A DNA stretch of 64,000 bases from Branchiostoma floridae. Taxonomy: Eukaryota; Chordata; Leptocardii; Amphioxiformes; Branchiostomatidae. Location: contig NC_049987.1 of NCBI RefSeq assembly GCF_000003815.2, positions 17,711,959-17,775,958 of the forward strand. The letters are read 5' to 3'. Shown in pieces: positions 56,101-64,000 of this stretch (position 1 is its first letter; every line of letters starts with the position of its first letter). A program made the position numbers and the translations under genes. The notes beneath the pieces were generated by a model. The model searched no databases. It was not told where the DNA came from and saw nothing but the letters and a program-made list of their open reading frames with translations.

Positions 56101-59100
56101 ACCCACCACCCTCAAATCGCCCACCACCCCCCACCCCCCAGAACCCAACTCCGCGACGCACCCCGCAAAACTCTGGGTGCAACTACTGCCACGAACTTGG
56201 GCACTGGAAAAGGGAGTGCCCTCAGCTGCAGCGCTCCAACGCTGGCCGCCGGTCGGGAAACGATTTCGGGCTGGCTTAACTGGGGGTCAGCCAGCCACTA
56301 GCTCCCCACCCCCCTCGACCCCTCCCGACCCCTCTCCTGCTAACCCCATACCTTCCACCCACCCTTCCGTCGGAAGTTTTCACTTTACACCCCAGATATA
56401 TGGCCATTACGCTGACGTATTAATTGACTCGGGAGCAGATGTTTCGCTTATTTCTGTTGACGTGCTAAACAAACTTGGTAACAACGTGACTCCACCAGAA
56501 CTTGTTCCTTATGATGGACCTGCCCTATCGACTGTGGCTGGGGGCGCCTTGGACATAGTTGGTTACGTCACCCTCCCTCTCACGTGGCAACAACACCAGT
56601 TTCCCGCGAAATTCTTGGTCTGTCGTAACACGACCACGCCCATTTTGGTCGGCACTGACTTTCTACTGGCTTTCGACGCTGAAGTGTCAATGCGCAAGCG
56701 CACAATGACGCTCTGTGGGCCGACGGGCGTGGCATCCATTCCGGTCTCGCGCAAGGCAGCTGGGGCCGTTCGTCGTGTCGTGACCCGACACTCCTACTTA
56801 GTACCAGGGCGTTCGGTTCACCTTGTCCCAGGCAAAGTGGTAGGAAAGCGCGCAGATAACTCCCTTGGTCCCGGATACGTTAACCCGGCTCTTGCTTCAT
56901 TAGGTCGTTTTGGCTTAACAGGGGAGTTGATATCACACACTCCCGGCAAAAATACCACCAGAGTTTTTGTCGTTAATGAGAATATTGAACCTGTCCTAAT
57001 CCGTCCCGGTGCTGTAATTGGCCTGTATCACCCGTACACTGCTTGTAGAGCAATCTGCTGCTTATCTAAACGTGGCCCGTGAACTTGCAAGTGCTATTTA
57101 GATAGCTTATACCCTAACGTATTCAATACAAGTATCAAATCGTACGGGCCGGATTTAATTAATGAACTAGAGGGTAACTAACTGATAGGATATACGCAAG
57201 CGGGGGGGGGGGGCTAAAATCGGCTGCTTAACTGCTTGTAGAGCAATCTGCTACTTATCGAAACGTTGCCCGTGAACTTGCAAGTGCAATTTAAATAGCT
57301 TATACCCTAACGTATTCAATACAAGTATCGAAACTTACGGGCCGGATTTAATACAATCTTTATTGACAACGACAAAAGTACAGCGACTTTCGTAAGGTCT
57401 ACATGAATAACAACTACTTACAGTACAACTAAACACATATATATGGATATCTATAGGTATGGATACATCAACATAAAGGGTCTAGCATGTCATTTACACT
57501 ATTGGTTCTACGGTATAAACAATCGTGAATATATTTGCCTACTTGTACACAATGTGGATTTTCGCCTCCCAGAATGTACTTGAATTTATCTATCGAACAG
57601 AGAGTAGTAAAGTCTTTAGAGCGAGCGGAAAGTAATGTGAACAGCTCTGTGCGTTTGTCATCATATTGAGAACAATCCATAACAAAGTGACGTTCGTCTT
57701 CGATCTCATTTGGGCAGAATGGACAAAACCTGTGGTCACGGGGAATTTTAGAATATCTTCCGGCTTCTATATTTAGTTTGTGACTATAGCATAGGGGGCG
57801 CTAAAATCGGCTGCAAACGGCTTGTAGAGCAATCTGCTACTTATCTAAACGTGGCCCGTGAACTTGTTAGTGCTATTTAGATAGCTTATACCCTAACGTA
57901 TTTAATACAAGTATCAAATCTCACGGGCCGGATTTAATTAATGAACTAGAGGGAACTAACTGATAGGAAATACGCAAGCAAGAGGGGGGGGGGGGTAAAA
58001 TCGGCTGCTATACGGCTTGTAGAGCAATCTGCTACTTATCAAAACGTGGCCCGTGAACTTGCAAGTGCAATTTAGATAGCGTATACACTAACGTATTCAA
58101 TACAAGTAACAAATCGTATGTAAGAAAGANNNNNNNNNNNNNNNNNNNNNNNNNNNNNNNNNNNNNNNNNNNNNNNNNNNNNNNNNNNNNNNNNNNNNNN
58201 NNNNNNNNNNNNNNNNNNNNNNNNNNNNNAAGCAGTTTAGCAGGGGATTTTCCGGCCCCCCCCCCCTTTGCTTGGGTATATCCTATCAGTTAGTTCCCCT
58301 CTAGTTCATTAATCAAATCCGGCCCGTAAGATTTGATACTTGTATTGAATACGTTATTGTATAAGCTATTTAAATAGCACTTACAAGTTCTCGGGCCACG
58401 TTTAGATAAGTAGCAGATTGCTCTCCAAGCAGTTTAGCAGCCGATTTTTTCGCTCCCTTGGCTCAGTGTAGAAACAGCTTCAACTCAATTAGTTCATTAA
58501 TTAAATCCGGCCCGTAGGTTTCAATACTTGTTTTGAATACGTTGGGGGATAATCAATTTAAATTGCACTGCCAGGTTTTGGGGTGGGGTTGGATAAGCAA
58601 CAGATTTCTCTCCAAGCAGTTTAGCCCCGGATTTTATTCCCCCCCCCCCCCTTGCTTGCATATATCCTATCAGTTAGTTCCCCTCTAGTTCATTAATTAA
58701 ATCCGGCCCGTACGATTTGATACTTGTATTGAATACGTTATTGTATAAGCTATCTAAATTGCACTTACAAGTTCACGGGCCACGTTTAGATAAGTAGCAG
58801 ATTGCTCTACAAGCCATTTGCAGCCGATTTTAGCGCCCCCTATGCTTGCCGATTTCTTCTCAATTAGATCGCTCTAGTTCATTAATTAAATCCGGCCCGT
58901 AAGTGTCGATACTTGTATTGAATACGTTAGGGTATAAGCTATCTAAATTACACTTGCAAGTTCACGGGCAACGTTTAGATAAGCAGCAGATTGCTCTACA
59001 AGAAGTTTAGCAGCCGATTTTTGCGCTCCCTTGGCTGAGTGTAGAAACTGCTTCCACTCAATTAGTTCCTTAATTAAATCCGGCCCGTAAGTTTCGATAC

Positions 59101-61438
59101 TTGTATTGAATACGTAAGTGTTTAAGCTATCTAAATTGCACTTACAAGTTCACGGGCAACGTTTAGATAAGTATCAGATTGCTCTACAAGCAGTTTAGCA
59201 GCCTATTTTATCCCCCCCCCCTGCTTGCGTATATCATATCAGTTAATTCCCCTCTAGTTCATTAATTAAATCCGGCCCGTAAGATTTGATGCTTGTATTG
59301 AATAAGTTAGGGTATAAGCTATCTAAATTGTACTTGCAAGTTCACGGGCAACGTTTCGATAAGTAGCAGATTGCTCTACAAGCAGTTTAGCAGCCGATTT
59401 TACGACCCCCCCCCCTTTGCTTGCGTATATCCTATCAGTTAGTTCCCCTCTAGTTCATTAATCAAATCCGGCCCGTAAGATTTGATACTTGTATTGAATA
59501 CGTTATTGTATAAGCTATCTAAATAGCACTTACAAGTTCACGGGCCACGTTTAGATAAGTAGCAGATTGCTCTACAAGCAGTTTAGCAGCCGATTTTTGC
59601 GCTGCCTTGGCTCAGTGTAGAAACTGCTTCAACTCAATTAGTTCATTAATTAAATCCGGCCCGTAAGTTTCAATACTTGTATTGAATACGTTAAGGTATA
59701 ATCTATCTAAATTGCACTTACAAGTTCACGTGCAACGTTTAGATAAGCAGCAGATTGCTCTACAAGCAGTTTAGCAGCCTATTTTATGCCCCCCCCCCCC
59801 TGCTTGCATATATCCTATCAGTTAGTTCCCCTCTAGTTCATTAATTAAATCCGGCCCGTAAGATTTGATACTTGTATTGAATACGTTAGGGTTTAAGCTA
59901 TCTAAATAGCACTTACAAGTTCACGGGCCACGTTTAGATAAGTAGCAGATTGCTCTACAAGCAGTTTAGCAGCCGATTTTTGCGCTGCCTTGGCTCTGTG
60001 TAGAAACTGCTTCAACTCAATTAATTCATTAATTAAATCCGGCCCGTTAGATTTAATACTTGTATTGAATACGTTAGGGTATAAGCTATCTAAATTGCCC
60101 TCACAAGTTCACGGGCCACGTTTAGATAGACAGATAGACAGCCGATTTTACGTAAGTACACTCACTCCGGTAGGTATCGCTGCTGGAGTTTTTTTTTAAT
60201 TTTGCTGTTATTTGCTAAACTAAGAATTGCGACTTAACGATAACAAACTCAAATTGTTGGAAAAATACTATTTTATAACTTTTGTCAACGCTCACGTTGA
60301 CAAATGTGTTCAATTGGGCTAAATCGTAAAAAGAAATGAAAATATATGTAGTCGAATCGGATGCTACCTTTCCTCTAGGTCAAAATCGGCTGCTAAAATC
60401 GGCTGCTAAAATCGGCTGCTAAATGGGCTGCTAACTTCAGCCCGGTCCGATACGCCAGTCGCTACAACTCCCCCCCCCCTTATAGCCAGTTTTAGGAGTT
60501 TGTTTTCAACATTTCACTCCCTTAGGGAAAGACATAATCCTTTTGAGATTATCCTTTGTTCAAATGTCAACACAATAAAAGAGAATTCCCATAGATACAA
60601 CAAAGTTTGCATTGCAATCGGCGTTAATATTGTCAAGAAAAAAGGAGGAAGGGAAAAGGTATTTGAATCGTCTTCTGTTTCCCGATGGTGCCCAGATGGT
60701 GCCCGACATCTCCACAACGTCTTGCTGATGCTGAAACTCGAGTATTGACATGTAAGCTGTCGTATATTTCAAGTTTCTTTTTTTGTGACTCCTCAGGGAC
60801 GGGGCCCTTTCAATAGTATTGGACTGTCTTTTTTAAAAATGTTTCATGTGTTCTTATCGTACATTTTTATCAATTTCCAAGTACACGTCAGTTTGCCTAT
60901 TAGCTTAACACCCATTAATATATTACTAATACGAATACGTAACGGTAGATCTATTTGCTTTTCTCTTACTTCTATTTCCATACTAGATGTAAAATCAAGA
61001 ATAGAGAGATTCTACGTACCAATCCCTAACGGCGGAAGGATATGGACACTCAAAGTGAATCCAAGAAAACCAGAAACCCTCCCCATTGTGATGGTTCATG
61101 GGTTCGGCGGCGCAGCAGCGTTCTTTTTCTTGAACTTCGATGCCCTCGCTGAGCACCGAACAGTCTACGCGTTCGACCTACTTGGATTTGGGCGAAGTTC
61201 TCGGCCCAAGTTTAGCACAAATCCAGACGTTGTGGAAGAGGAATTCGTGGATTCCATCGAAGAGTGGAGGAAAGGTGTAGGGCTGGAGAAGTTCATTCTG
61301 TGGGGTGGAAGCTTCGGCGGTTTTCTGGCGGCCTCCTACGCTATTAAACATCCTGGCAGAGTCAAACATTTGATACTGGCCGGACCCTGGGGATTTCCAG
61401 AGATGACAGAACAAGCGATGAATGAAGTACACGCTCAG
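50107..61438 (+). CDS. ABHD4/ABHD5-like alpha/beta hydrolase (copy B, first three exons)
   Basis: Exons 50107-50147, 60696-60751 and 60987-61438, with phases identical to copy A; the third exon is exactly the same length (452 bp). Exon 1 (MADGSVGQHQEES) resembles copy A's first exon. Exon 2 keeps RWCPTS and LADAETRVL but is 24 bases shorter at its 5' side. Exon 3 carries VHGFGG, YAFDLLGFGRSSR, the nucleophile elbow GGSFGG and HLILAGPWGFPE, and is closer to vertebrate ABHD4/5 (GFGGA, FGRSSRP) than copy A. The exon 1 donor is GC (CCAG|GCGAGT), a minor but known class. Intron 1 is 10.5 kb and holds the 9.4-kb foldback element. Exons 4-7 were not found up to 64000; they may lie past the window or be lost. 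Confidence 0.8.
51340..53271 (+). repeat. ~190-bp tandem array, left arm
   Basis: About ten units spaced 185-196 bp, each with AAACGTGGCCCGTGAACTTG, AACGTATTCAATACAAGTAT, ACGGGCCGGATTTAATTAAT and AATCGGCTGCTAAACTGCTT. Unit spacers alternate among a G-run type (8-14 G), an AGTTGAAGCAGTTTCT type and an ATAGGGGGCGCT type, so the array is built from higher-order variants. Confidence 0.95.
53273..53636 (+). mobile_element. Retrotransposon 5' LTR, 364 bp
   Basis: Bounded by TGTAGC at the 5' end and TGTACA at the 3' end, giving the TGTA..TACA inverted ends expected of LTRs. It contains a TATAAG promoter box at 53405 and AATAAA at 53612-53617, about 20 bases before the end. A likely primer-binding site follows but I could not assign its tRNA. 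The second LTR is absent because the element is truncated. Confidence 0.65.
53637..55088 (+). other. Retrotransposon leader with 85-bp tandem repeats
   Basis: Untranslated leader of about 1.45 kb. From 54670 to 54960 an ~85-bp unit (CGACAAATCCTTTTTATTGC, GTGTCGTCTCTGTTTCTTG, TTCTAAATTTCGCTACTG) occurs three and a half times. The 76-codon frame at 54382 has no motif and is not called. Confidence 0.7.
55089..56279 (+). CDS. Retrotransposon Gag (Ty3/mdg4 type)
   Basis: 396 codons starting MSTASAHDN. There is an RG-rich stretch at residues 28-38 (possible nucleic-acid binding), then a capsid-like domain at about 100-265 with the Retrotrans_gag look (ITWEEFEIQF, LSGGAL, LFTLSRNPGETPQSLEVRI), a coiled segment at 296-330, a Pro-rich linker, and one zinc knuckle CNYCHELGHWKREC at 364-377 (CX2CX4HX4C). 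It stops at TAA 56277. Intact, with no internal stop, and GC-rich compared with the surrounding satellite. It binds element RNA and forms the particle core in this class. The partner protease lies in the -1 frame. Confidence 0.9.
   Translation: MSTASAHDNTIPDDQVVQLNFGLHGNGRGRGRGRGRARGTPRATGAAATPRPAPQLTPVSHDGPSLTSTLARHRNLFPPSPISGQFDDAVPRTTRPRIIPKLMCSFNGVSDITWEEFEIQFTADRSYGEWDDPLSKTVLIRHLSGGALQTYNTAAPSIKNGPCDVALDFMREMYSRPNDPTHFESELFTLSRNPGETPQSLEVRIRRLIAKVHPQADQHTRDLLGLREFVGKIQDKQMAWEVKRSKPQTLHEASMTLQFFEDLAKSHTPSQHPSPPPPNVRQVSDPSPVPAETDMQAILASHRQEMREMQRSHERQVASLQSRFETLLGSQHQPAPYHPPPSNRPPPPTPQNPTPRRTPQNSGCNYCHELGHWKRECPQLQRSNAGRRSGNDFGLA
56255..56296 (+). promoter_or_regulatory. -1 ribosomal frameshift signal between Gag and protease
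   Basis: Slippery heptamer GGGAAAC at 56255-56261, in the correct register (G GGA AAC against the Gag frame). After a 7-base spacer comes a 7-bp G/C-rich stem GGCTGGC (56269-56275) with GCCAGCC (56290-56296) around a 14-base loop. The loop contains GGGGG, which could pair with the C-run at 56306-56316 to make an H-type pseudoknot. It lies 16 bases before the Gag stop. Confidence 0.8.
56261..57037 (+). CDS. Retrotransposon aspartic protease, truncated Pol
   Basis: Read in the -1 frame from the slippery site. It has a Pro/Ser-rich linker, then a retropepsin domain with VLIDSGADVSLIS (catalytic Asp codon at 56426) and the hydrophobic ILVGTDFLLAFD segment typical of Ty3-type proteases. About 100 further residues follow. 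At 57037 the frame passes directly into ~190-bp satellite sequence, so reverse transcriptase, RNase H, integrase and the 3' LTR are missing. The domain itself is open and keeps its catalytic motif, but the element cannot be autonomous. Confidence 0.85.
57038..58129 (+). repeat. ~190-bp units resuming after the retroelement
   Basis: About four units in the same orientation as the left arm, interrupted by a LINE fragment at 57348-57790 and ending at the assembly gap. The unit broken by the retroelement resumes with ACTGCTTGTAGAGC. Confidence 0.9.
57348..57790 (-). mobile_element. LINE reverse transcriptase C-terminal fragment inside the array
   Basis: On the minus strand: HKLNIEAGRYSKIPRDHRF, then CPFC..EDERHFVMDC, the Cys-His segment of CR1-like LINEs also seen at 43000-43190. 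It runs to a stop at 57468 and a UTR with AATAAAG at 57359. It replaces part of one 190-bp unit. Confidence 0.8.
58130..58229. other. Assembly gap, 100 N
   Basis: Exactly 100 N at the switch from forward to inverted 190-bp units. The round length marks an unknown true size. Confidence 1.
58230..60140 (-). repeat. ~190-bp tandem array, right arm, inverted
   Basis: About ten reverse-complement units (CAAGTTCACGGGCCACGTTT, ATTAAATCCGGCCCGTAAG). The unit next to the gap, and one near 58560 (GTTGGGGGATAATCAATTTA), are degraded; the latter may contain assembly errors. Confidence 0.95.
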
Positions 61439-62520
61439 GTATGGTGTGGGCTAACTCTTAGAATGAAGGAAGAAATAGTTGATTACGTTATAAATTGCAG
61501 TTTTTTTTAATCAGAAAGACGGGTCTGTGGCTATATCAAATGTGTAAGGTGTACAATCATTTTTTTTTGTCGTGATAGTTTCCTCAGTCACGTGTCAAGA
61601 ACTCCAAGACGAGACCTCACCTTTTGGTTGAGATAGAGACAATGATTGGCACGAACGTTTTAGGAGGCAACATTTGTGGGGTGAAAGTTTGTATGAATGA
61701 CTGTTACATGATTTGCCTGAACATTTATCTGAATGTCATATTTCTTGTTTTCGCACTCTGTTCGAATTTCCATATCACATAACTGAACATTCAAACGACT
61801 TATGATAGCATACTAGTGTATACATCATAAGTCGTTTCTGCAATCAATAATTTCAAACTTACGAATTAAAATAAGAATCACCTGGCAACTTAAAATCTTA
61901 ACCACTGCCTGAAAAGCCTCATTTCCAGGATGGAAACTGACTTACACAGTACTGGAAATTAAACATGTCCTTCAAAATCCGGAGGTTTCATGCCTGCAAA
62001 CGAGACGTGTACAGTCCTTTACATGTCCTAGAATCTCGCGGAAACGAACCATTTCTGTGTGCAGGACGGCGTAAAGGGCTTGAAATACCCTTACAGATTG
62101 CCTTGAAACAACCTTACACAACAGGACATGAGCCGTGTGTTGCATTGTGTGTTGGCGGAATATGCATACATTAGCGGCCAATTACCACCTAATTATCTTT
62201 CCCCGGTCTGCCTCACCCAGTGCATCCCTTTTGTCATGGAAAGTGGCGTCGAGAGATCTGACGCCCCCCCCCCCCTTCTGGATTTTGCCCCCCTCCCCAT
62301 TTATTCGGCAGTTTCTTACTCGCATTTCTTATTCTGTAATAGCACCATATATATATTCATATTGAAAGAAGACAATTTTTATTAGTGTTTGTTCGTGTGT
62401 ATGATAGGTTGAAGTCGCGAGTGCCTTTTGTATGTCATAGAATGCCGGCTGGTCTTTTGTTGTCTTCTAGTCTTCGTAGGCTACTAGTATGCACTTCTTG
62501 ACGGCATGCAGGGTAGTACA
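61439..62520. other. Spacer downstream of hydrolase copy B exon 3
   Basis: Searched by eye for exons matching copy A exons 4-7 (QPP, GWEWAKKP, AGHHMY segments) and found none. It contains poly-C at 62266 and short frames without motifs. Confidence 0.5.
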
Positions 62521-62522
62521 TA

Positions 62523-62888
62523 GACTCCCTTGCAGTCCTTGGAACGGGGCTGGGTTTTTTTTTTGGGGGGGGGGGGGGGGTGGCGTTGGTCCGCGACTTT
62601 CAACGTGACTACGTCTGCCGGGAAAGGGAGTTTTCCGTGGGAGGGAGTGTTTCGTAGGAANNNNNNNNNNNNNNNNNNNNNNNNNNNNNNNNNNNNNNNN
62701 NNNNNNNNNNNNNNNNNNNNNNNNNNNNNNNNNNNNNNNNNNNNNNNNNNNNNNNNNNNNCCTTCCACGGCAAACTCCCTTTCCCGGAACAAAGTTATAG
62801 TCGACTAGTCAACGTTGAAAATCGCGGAACACCCTTGCCCCCCCCCCAGAAGAAAAACCAGCCCCGTTCCGAAGACTGCAAGGGAGTC
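62523..62888. mobile_element. MITE with GACTCCCTTGCAGTC ends, gap in its loop
   Basis: GACTCCCTTGCAGTC at the left and GACTGCAAGGGAGTC at the right are perfect inverted ends flanked by TA on both sides. The arms continue as AACGGGGCTGG, a G-run or C-run, CGCGAC/GTCGCGG-like sequence and GGGAAAGGGAGTTT. The TA flanks suggest a Tc1/mariner-type MITE. The assembly gap falls in the loop. Confidence 0.85.
62661..62760. other. Assembly gap, 100 N
   Basis: Exactly 100 N within the loop of the MITE at 62523-62888. Confidence 1.
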
Positions 62889-63259
62889 TAGGTGATACAG
62901 TTGTCGTTCCTAGATGAGGGTGGTTTCGCTACCCAAACATGAGAGCCGTTTCGATATTCCTCCGCACTATTTCCGTCGAAAGCAAAGTCAAATGCCGACT
63001 GCAATATCATCGCTACAGTTGTATACGGAAGTTCCTTGATCCTTGAAGCCATGGGAGAGAACTTTGGCCCGACGGTGGTCCTGTTATTATTAGTTGCAGC
63101 TGACGTCCTGTCGTCCTGTTCCGCGATCTTGAGTAGAAACTCCTTGCTGATGTAAAATAATGACCAATGTTCCTCGGTACCATCAGATAACGCACCCTGG
63201 TATATAGACACACTTGGACAGCAAGAACGCACATCCACACGCAAAGACGCGGAATTCAC
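62888..63259 (-). CDS. Hypothetical 123-codon ORF ended by a MITE insertion
   Basis: The frame runs from the ATG at 63259 (MNSASLRVDVRSCCPS) to a TAG at 62888-62890 that is made by the TA target site and the first base of the MITE. Composition is protein-like (KEFLLKIAEQDDR, IKELPYTTVAMILQSAFDFAFD), but I recognise no domain. It may be one exon of a larger gene or an older mobile-element relic. No splice model was attempted. Confidence 0.35.
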   Translation of the reverse strand: MNSASLRVDVRSCCPSVSIYQGALSDGTEEHWSLFYISKEFLLKIAEQDDRTSAATNNNRTTVGPKFSPMASRIKELPYTTVAMILQSAFDFAFDGNSAEEYRNGSHVWVAKPPSSRNDNCIT

Positions 63260-64000
63260 AATACCAACTCAACTGAAGAATTTGAAAATTGTGACTGGCA
63301 CGTTGATTGGCCGAAGGTTTGACCCTATAATTGTGCGAGGAGAAATTCTATTGGCTTTTTCTGAAGAATTTGCATGGGCACAGACACAAAGAGCTGTGAA
63401 CTACCGCTAGTACCAGCCATGATGTCTATTGTTACAATCACGTCAAGGAGGTTGTTTGAGCTGCCTGATTACCCGTATTTCACTTCACAGTAAAACAATA
63501 CCTGCCTAGAAAGATGTGAAACATGCCGCTGTGATTATCAACAGCTTGAAACATCGGTAGAAATTTAACGTTCAACGTTGTCATTTAGTTTGTACAATCA
63601 AGAACATAACCCGGGACAAAAATTTAGTACATCGAGTCAAGGAGGTTATATCTTAACATAGATCATTTCACTCAGTTTGTGCGTCGACAGTAGCCAAAGT
63701 TAGAGACAGTAACCAAGAAAATGGACTGTATTTTGTCCCGTGTTCTCTCTATTCTTTTGACAAAAAGCTGCCCATAAATCAGATCGCAGTCCTATGTTTT
63801 CCCTATGTCCAACGTCGTTTCAGTTCAACTTCCTCGCTATGACGCGACAGGCACTCTATAAAAACATCGTACATCACTAACGTTAGTTTACGAATTTCCA
63901 AATTAAACTTCTTTGGTTAGTTTATTTTCCTAGCTCTTCATACAAAGGGGGCAGATCACGTAACTGATTATCGCGATATACGCAGAAGTCTATTGCAGCA
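63260..64000. other. Terminal spacer with possible promoter
   Basis: No gene recognised. TATAAAA at 63857-63863 in CACTCTATAAAAACATC could be a core promoter for a plus-strand gene starting near 63890 and continuing past the window. An ATTTGCAT octamer lies near 63367. Confidence 0.3.

Larger units (their letters stand above)
51061..60447. mobile_element. Giant 9.4-kb foldback element with ~190-bp tandem repeats and captured retroelement
   Basis: The outer ~330 bp at 51061 (starting GACCGGGCTGAAGTTAGCAG) and at 60447 are almost identical inverted copies. They are followed on each side by about ten ~190-bp tandem units in mirror orientation. CCGATA stands at both outer junctions (51054-51059 and 60447-60452), offset by two bases, and may be a 6-bp target duplication. 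Between the arms are an LTR-retrotransposon piece (53272-57037), more units, a LINE fragment (57348-57790) and a 100-N gap. No DNA transposase is visible in the assembled part. The whole element sits in intron 1 of hydrolase copy B. Confidence 0.88.

Overview
The window is animal nuclear DNA, most likely from a lancelet (amphioxus, Branchiostoma). Supporting signs are intron-rich genes with standard GT-AG splice sites, an intronless lipid-type GPCR, transmembrane C-type lectins, ABHD4/5-type hydrolases, a eukaryotic tRNA-Asp, very dense palindromic DNA transposons and CR1/L2-like LINE pieces, and two assembly gaps of exactly 100 N. The species call is inference. No prokaryotic or CRISPR features are present. 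All multi-exon models were assembled by hand from splice signals and phase agreement.

Layout. 1-6 kb: a palindromic repeat, an intronless rhodopsin-class GPCR (minus, 903-2048), a small MITE and TG microsatellites. 6.07-7.99 kb: a 1.9-kb foldback transposon with 19-bp perfect terminal inverted repeats and a 9-bp target duplication. 8-15.4 kb: a minus-strand type II membrane C-type lectin gene. Its introns hold an AC microsatellite, a small copy related to the foldback element and a truncated LINE. 18.6-23.2 kb: a paralogous lectin gene on the plus strand, head-to-head with the first. 23.4 kb: tRNA-Asp(GTC). 26.3-38.2 kb: a 17-exon minus-strand gene for a 595-residue coiled-coil, acidic-tailed protein that I do not recognise, with several MITEs in its introns. 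39.4-42.5 kb: a complete seven-exon ABHD4/5-like alpha/beta hydrolase. 43.4-49.5 kb: a 6.2-kb giant palindromic element with ~120-bp tandem repeats in both arms, inserted into a LINE 3' end. 50.1-61.4 kb: first three exons of a second ABHD4/5-like gene. Its 10.5-kb GC-AG first intron contains a 9.4-kb giant palindrome with ~190-bp tandem repeats in both arms and a captured retrotransposon piece (LTR, leader, Gag, protease with a textbook -1 frameshift signal). 61.4-64 kb: spacer, a gap-bearing MITE, a small unassigned ORF and a possible promoter.

Two themes stand out. First, local gene duplication: two lectins in opposite orientation, two hydrolases in tandem, and a duplicated cytoplasmic-tail exon in one lectin. 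Second, three foldback elements share one architecture (unique terminal inverted repeats, then subterminal tandem repeats in mirror-image arms, then a heterogeneous core) although their sequences appear unrelated. Two of them lie in or directly beside genes; in one case the transposon end supplies an in-frame stop codon.
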